Shown piece by piece: positions 6,277 through 6,828 of a stretch of DNA of 6,828 nucleotides; within the stretch, counting starts at the first letter, position 1; every line of letters starts with the position of its first letter. Both the position numbers and the translations under genes were made by a program. The notes under the pieces were generated by a model. The model saw only the letters and a list, made by a program, of their open reading frames with translations. It had not been told where the DNA came from and made no database searches. The stretch comes from Nitrospirota bacterium (GTDB lineage: Bacteria; Nitrospirota; Thermodesulfovibrionia; UBA6902; BMS3Bbin08): the NCBI GenBank assembly GCA_030637135.1, contig DAOVVO010000074.1, positions 1-6,828 of the forward strand, in the 5' to 3' direction.

Positions 6277-6600
6277 CTTAGGTTTGATATTTGATTTGTT
6301 CTGATGTAAAATTATCTTAAGTAAAAACCTTCTTTTTTATTAAAACCTTTTGATAACTGTCACAGGGGGGAGAATGAAGCAATTCCCTGTCAGTAGTTCA
6401 ATCACCATGCACCACTCTTATGTCAAAATTACAACTATTTTTATTATTGGTTAAAGAATAGAAATCAATAAAAACATGATATTTTTTTATATTAGCCAAC
6501 TTGCAAACAAGACAGACGTATATTAAGAAAACCAGTCACTGAAGACCGATGCCCTTCGGGCACGGCTTAGTTCCGCATTATGTATGAATAAACACTACAT
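6264..6600. other. AT-rich non-coding stretch between recombinase remnant and protease gene
   Basis: About 340 bases without a supported gene. Besides the hairpins at 6260-6276 and 6542-6568 it contains an imperfect stem at 6362-6390 (ACAGGG with CCCTGT, around GGGAG and AAT/ATT) and a direct repeat AAAACCTT (6324-6331 and 6342-6349). I found no attC-type core sites, no CRISPR repeats, no tRNA and no convincing promoter for the gene at 6601. It reads like decayed or inserted mobile-element DNA. Confidence 0.6.
6542..6568. repeat. Bulged long hairpin upstream of the protease gene
   Basis: AAG-a-CCG-a-TGCCC, loop TTC, GGGCA-CGG-CTT: 11 base pairs with two bulged A residues on one side. It ends 32 bases before the ATG at 6601. 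There is no T-tract on either side, so it is not a standard terminator. It may be a REP-like palindrome like the one at 6260-6276 or a leader structure for the downstream gene. Confidence 0.5.
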
Positions 6601-6828
6601 ATGAGTATCAATTTTCAAGAAGCATATAAGAATATACGACCAAGCATAGTAGGCTTAGGCTTTAGACATGATCCTGAATATGCAATTATAGGATCAGGCT
6701 TTATCGTTCATCAAAGTGGTTGGATTATGACTAATAAGCATGTGCTTGACGCTCTTTTAACCACGTCTAAAGATGGTAGAATTGGCTTACATTCAAGTGC
6801 CGCTGCTTTTTTCTTTATTAAAACAGAA
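6601..6828 (+). CDS. Trypsin-like serine protease, N-terminal part (runs off window)
   Basis: An open frame of 76 codons from ATG 6601 reaches the window edge without a stop. Residues 30-49 (IGSGFIVHQSGWIMTNKHVL) match the start of HtrA/DegP-type trypsin-like peptidases: a GSGF(I/V) strand, a G-W-I-M/L-TNxHV strand and the catalytic His, here His47. The Asp and Ser should lie beyond the window. The protein starts MSINFQEAYKNIRPSIVGLG, with no signal peptide or membrane anchor, unlike periplasmic DegP, so a cytosolic role is likely. An in-frame TAA at 6589-6591 makes 6601 the first usable ATG; no Shine-Dalgarno is evident. Stand-alone cytosolic trypsin-like domains occur in housekeeping and in predicted conflict systems, and which applies cannot be decided here. 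Confidence 0.75.
   Translation, partial: MSINFQEAYKNIRPSIVGLGFRHDPEYAIIGSGFIVHQSGWIMTNKHVLDALLTTSKDGRIGLHSSAAAFFFIKTE

Noticed and set aside
6264..6600. Integron attC/cassette interpretation of the stretch right of the recombinase relic, with the protease as a cassette gene
   Set aside because: Orientation would fit, but I found no RYYYAAC/GTTRRRY core pair, and the hairpins are too short and too perfect for attC.
1..6828. CRISPR array or tRNA genes
   Set aside because: No regularly spaced repeats and no cloverleaf with a T-loop GTTCRANNC pattern was found on either strand.

Overview
The window looks like chromosomal DNA from a low-to-moderate-GC bacterium. It carries the 5' end of a 16S rRNA gene on the minus strand, a complete HrcA/CIRCE heat-shock operon on the plus strand, and a short accessory-looking tail. 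The 16S 5' segment (…GAACGAACGCTGGCGGCGCG…, then CCTAACACATGCAAGTCGAACGGG) lacks the planctomycete-type GGATTAGGCATG and is bacterial. From memory it resembles Nitrospirota-like deep lineages, but this placement is weak and the 200 bases should be searched against an rRNA database.

Layout. Bases 1-201 are the 16S 5' end, transcribed leftward. Bases 202-640 are a divergent regulatory region. On the minus strand it holds an rRNA leader with a boxA-like site and one or two sigma70-type promoters. On the plus strand it holds a TTGACA/TATCTT promoter followed by a perfect CIRCE operator. Bases 641-6139 are the co-directional, tightly packed genes hrcA, grpE, dnaK, dnaJ and rsmE, with gaps of 12, 5, 54 and 10 bases. 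All five are full length with family motifs intact. HrcA represses the operon through CIRCE. DnaK, with its J-protein DnaJ and nucleotide-exchange factor GrpE, is the Hsp70 folding machine. RsmE methylates 16S rRNA and is probably translated by coupling to dnaJ.

Bases 6140-6828 differ: AT-rich, mostly non-coding, and bearing signs of mobility. Convergent with rsmE is the last ~34 codons of a tyrosine recombinase (GHSDVRTTMVYTH…SPLDF, integron-integrase-like), cut off exactly where a perfect CCCACCT/AGGTGGG hairpin begins. About 340 bases of AT-rich DNA with further hairpins follow. At 6601 a new gene starts that runs off the window: the N-terminus of a trypsin-like serine protease with the catalytic-His motif TNKHV and no signal peptide. 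The core operon is ordinary. The tail is where something less described could lie, and the deciding sequence is beyond position 6828.
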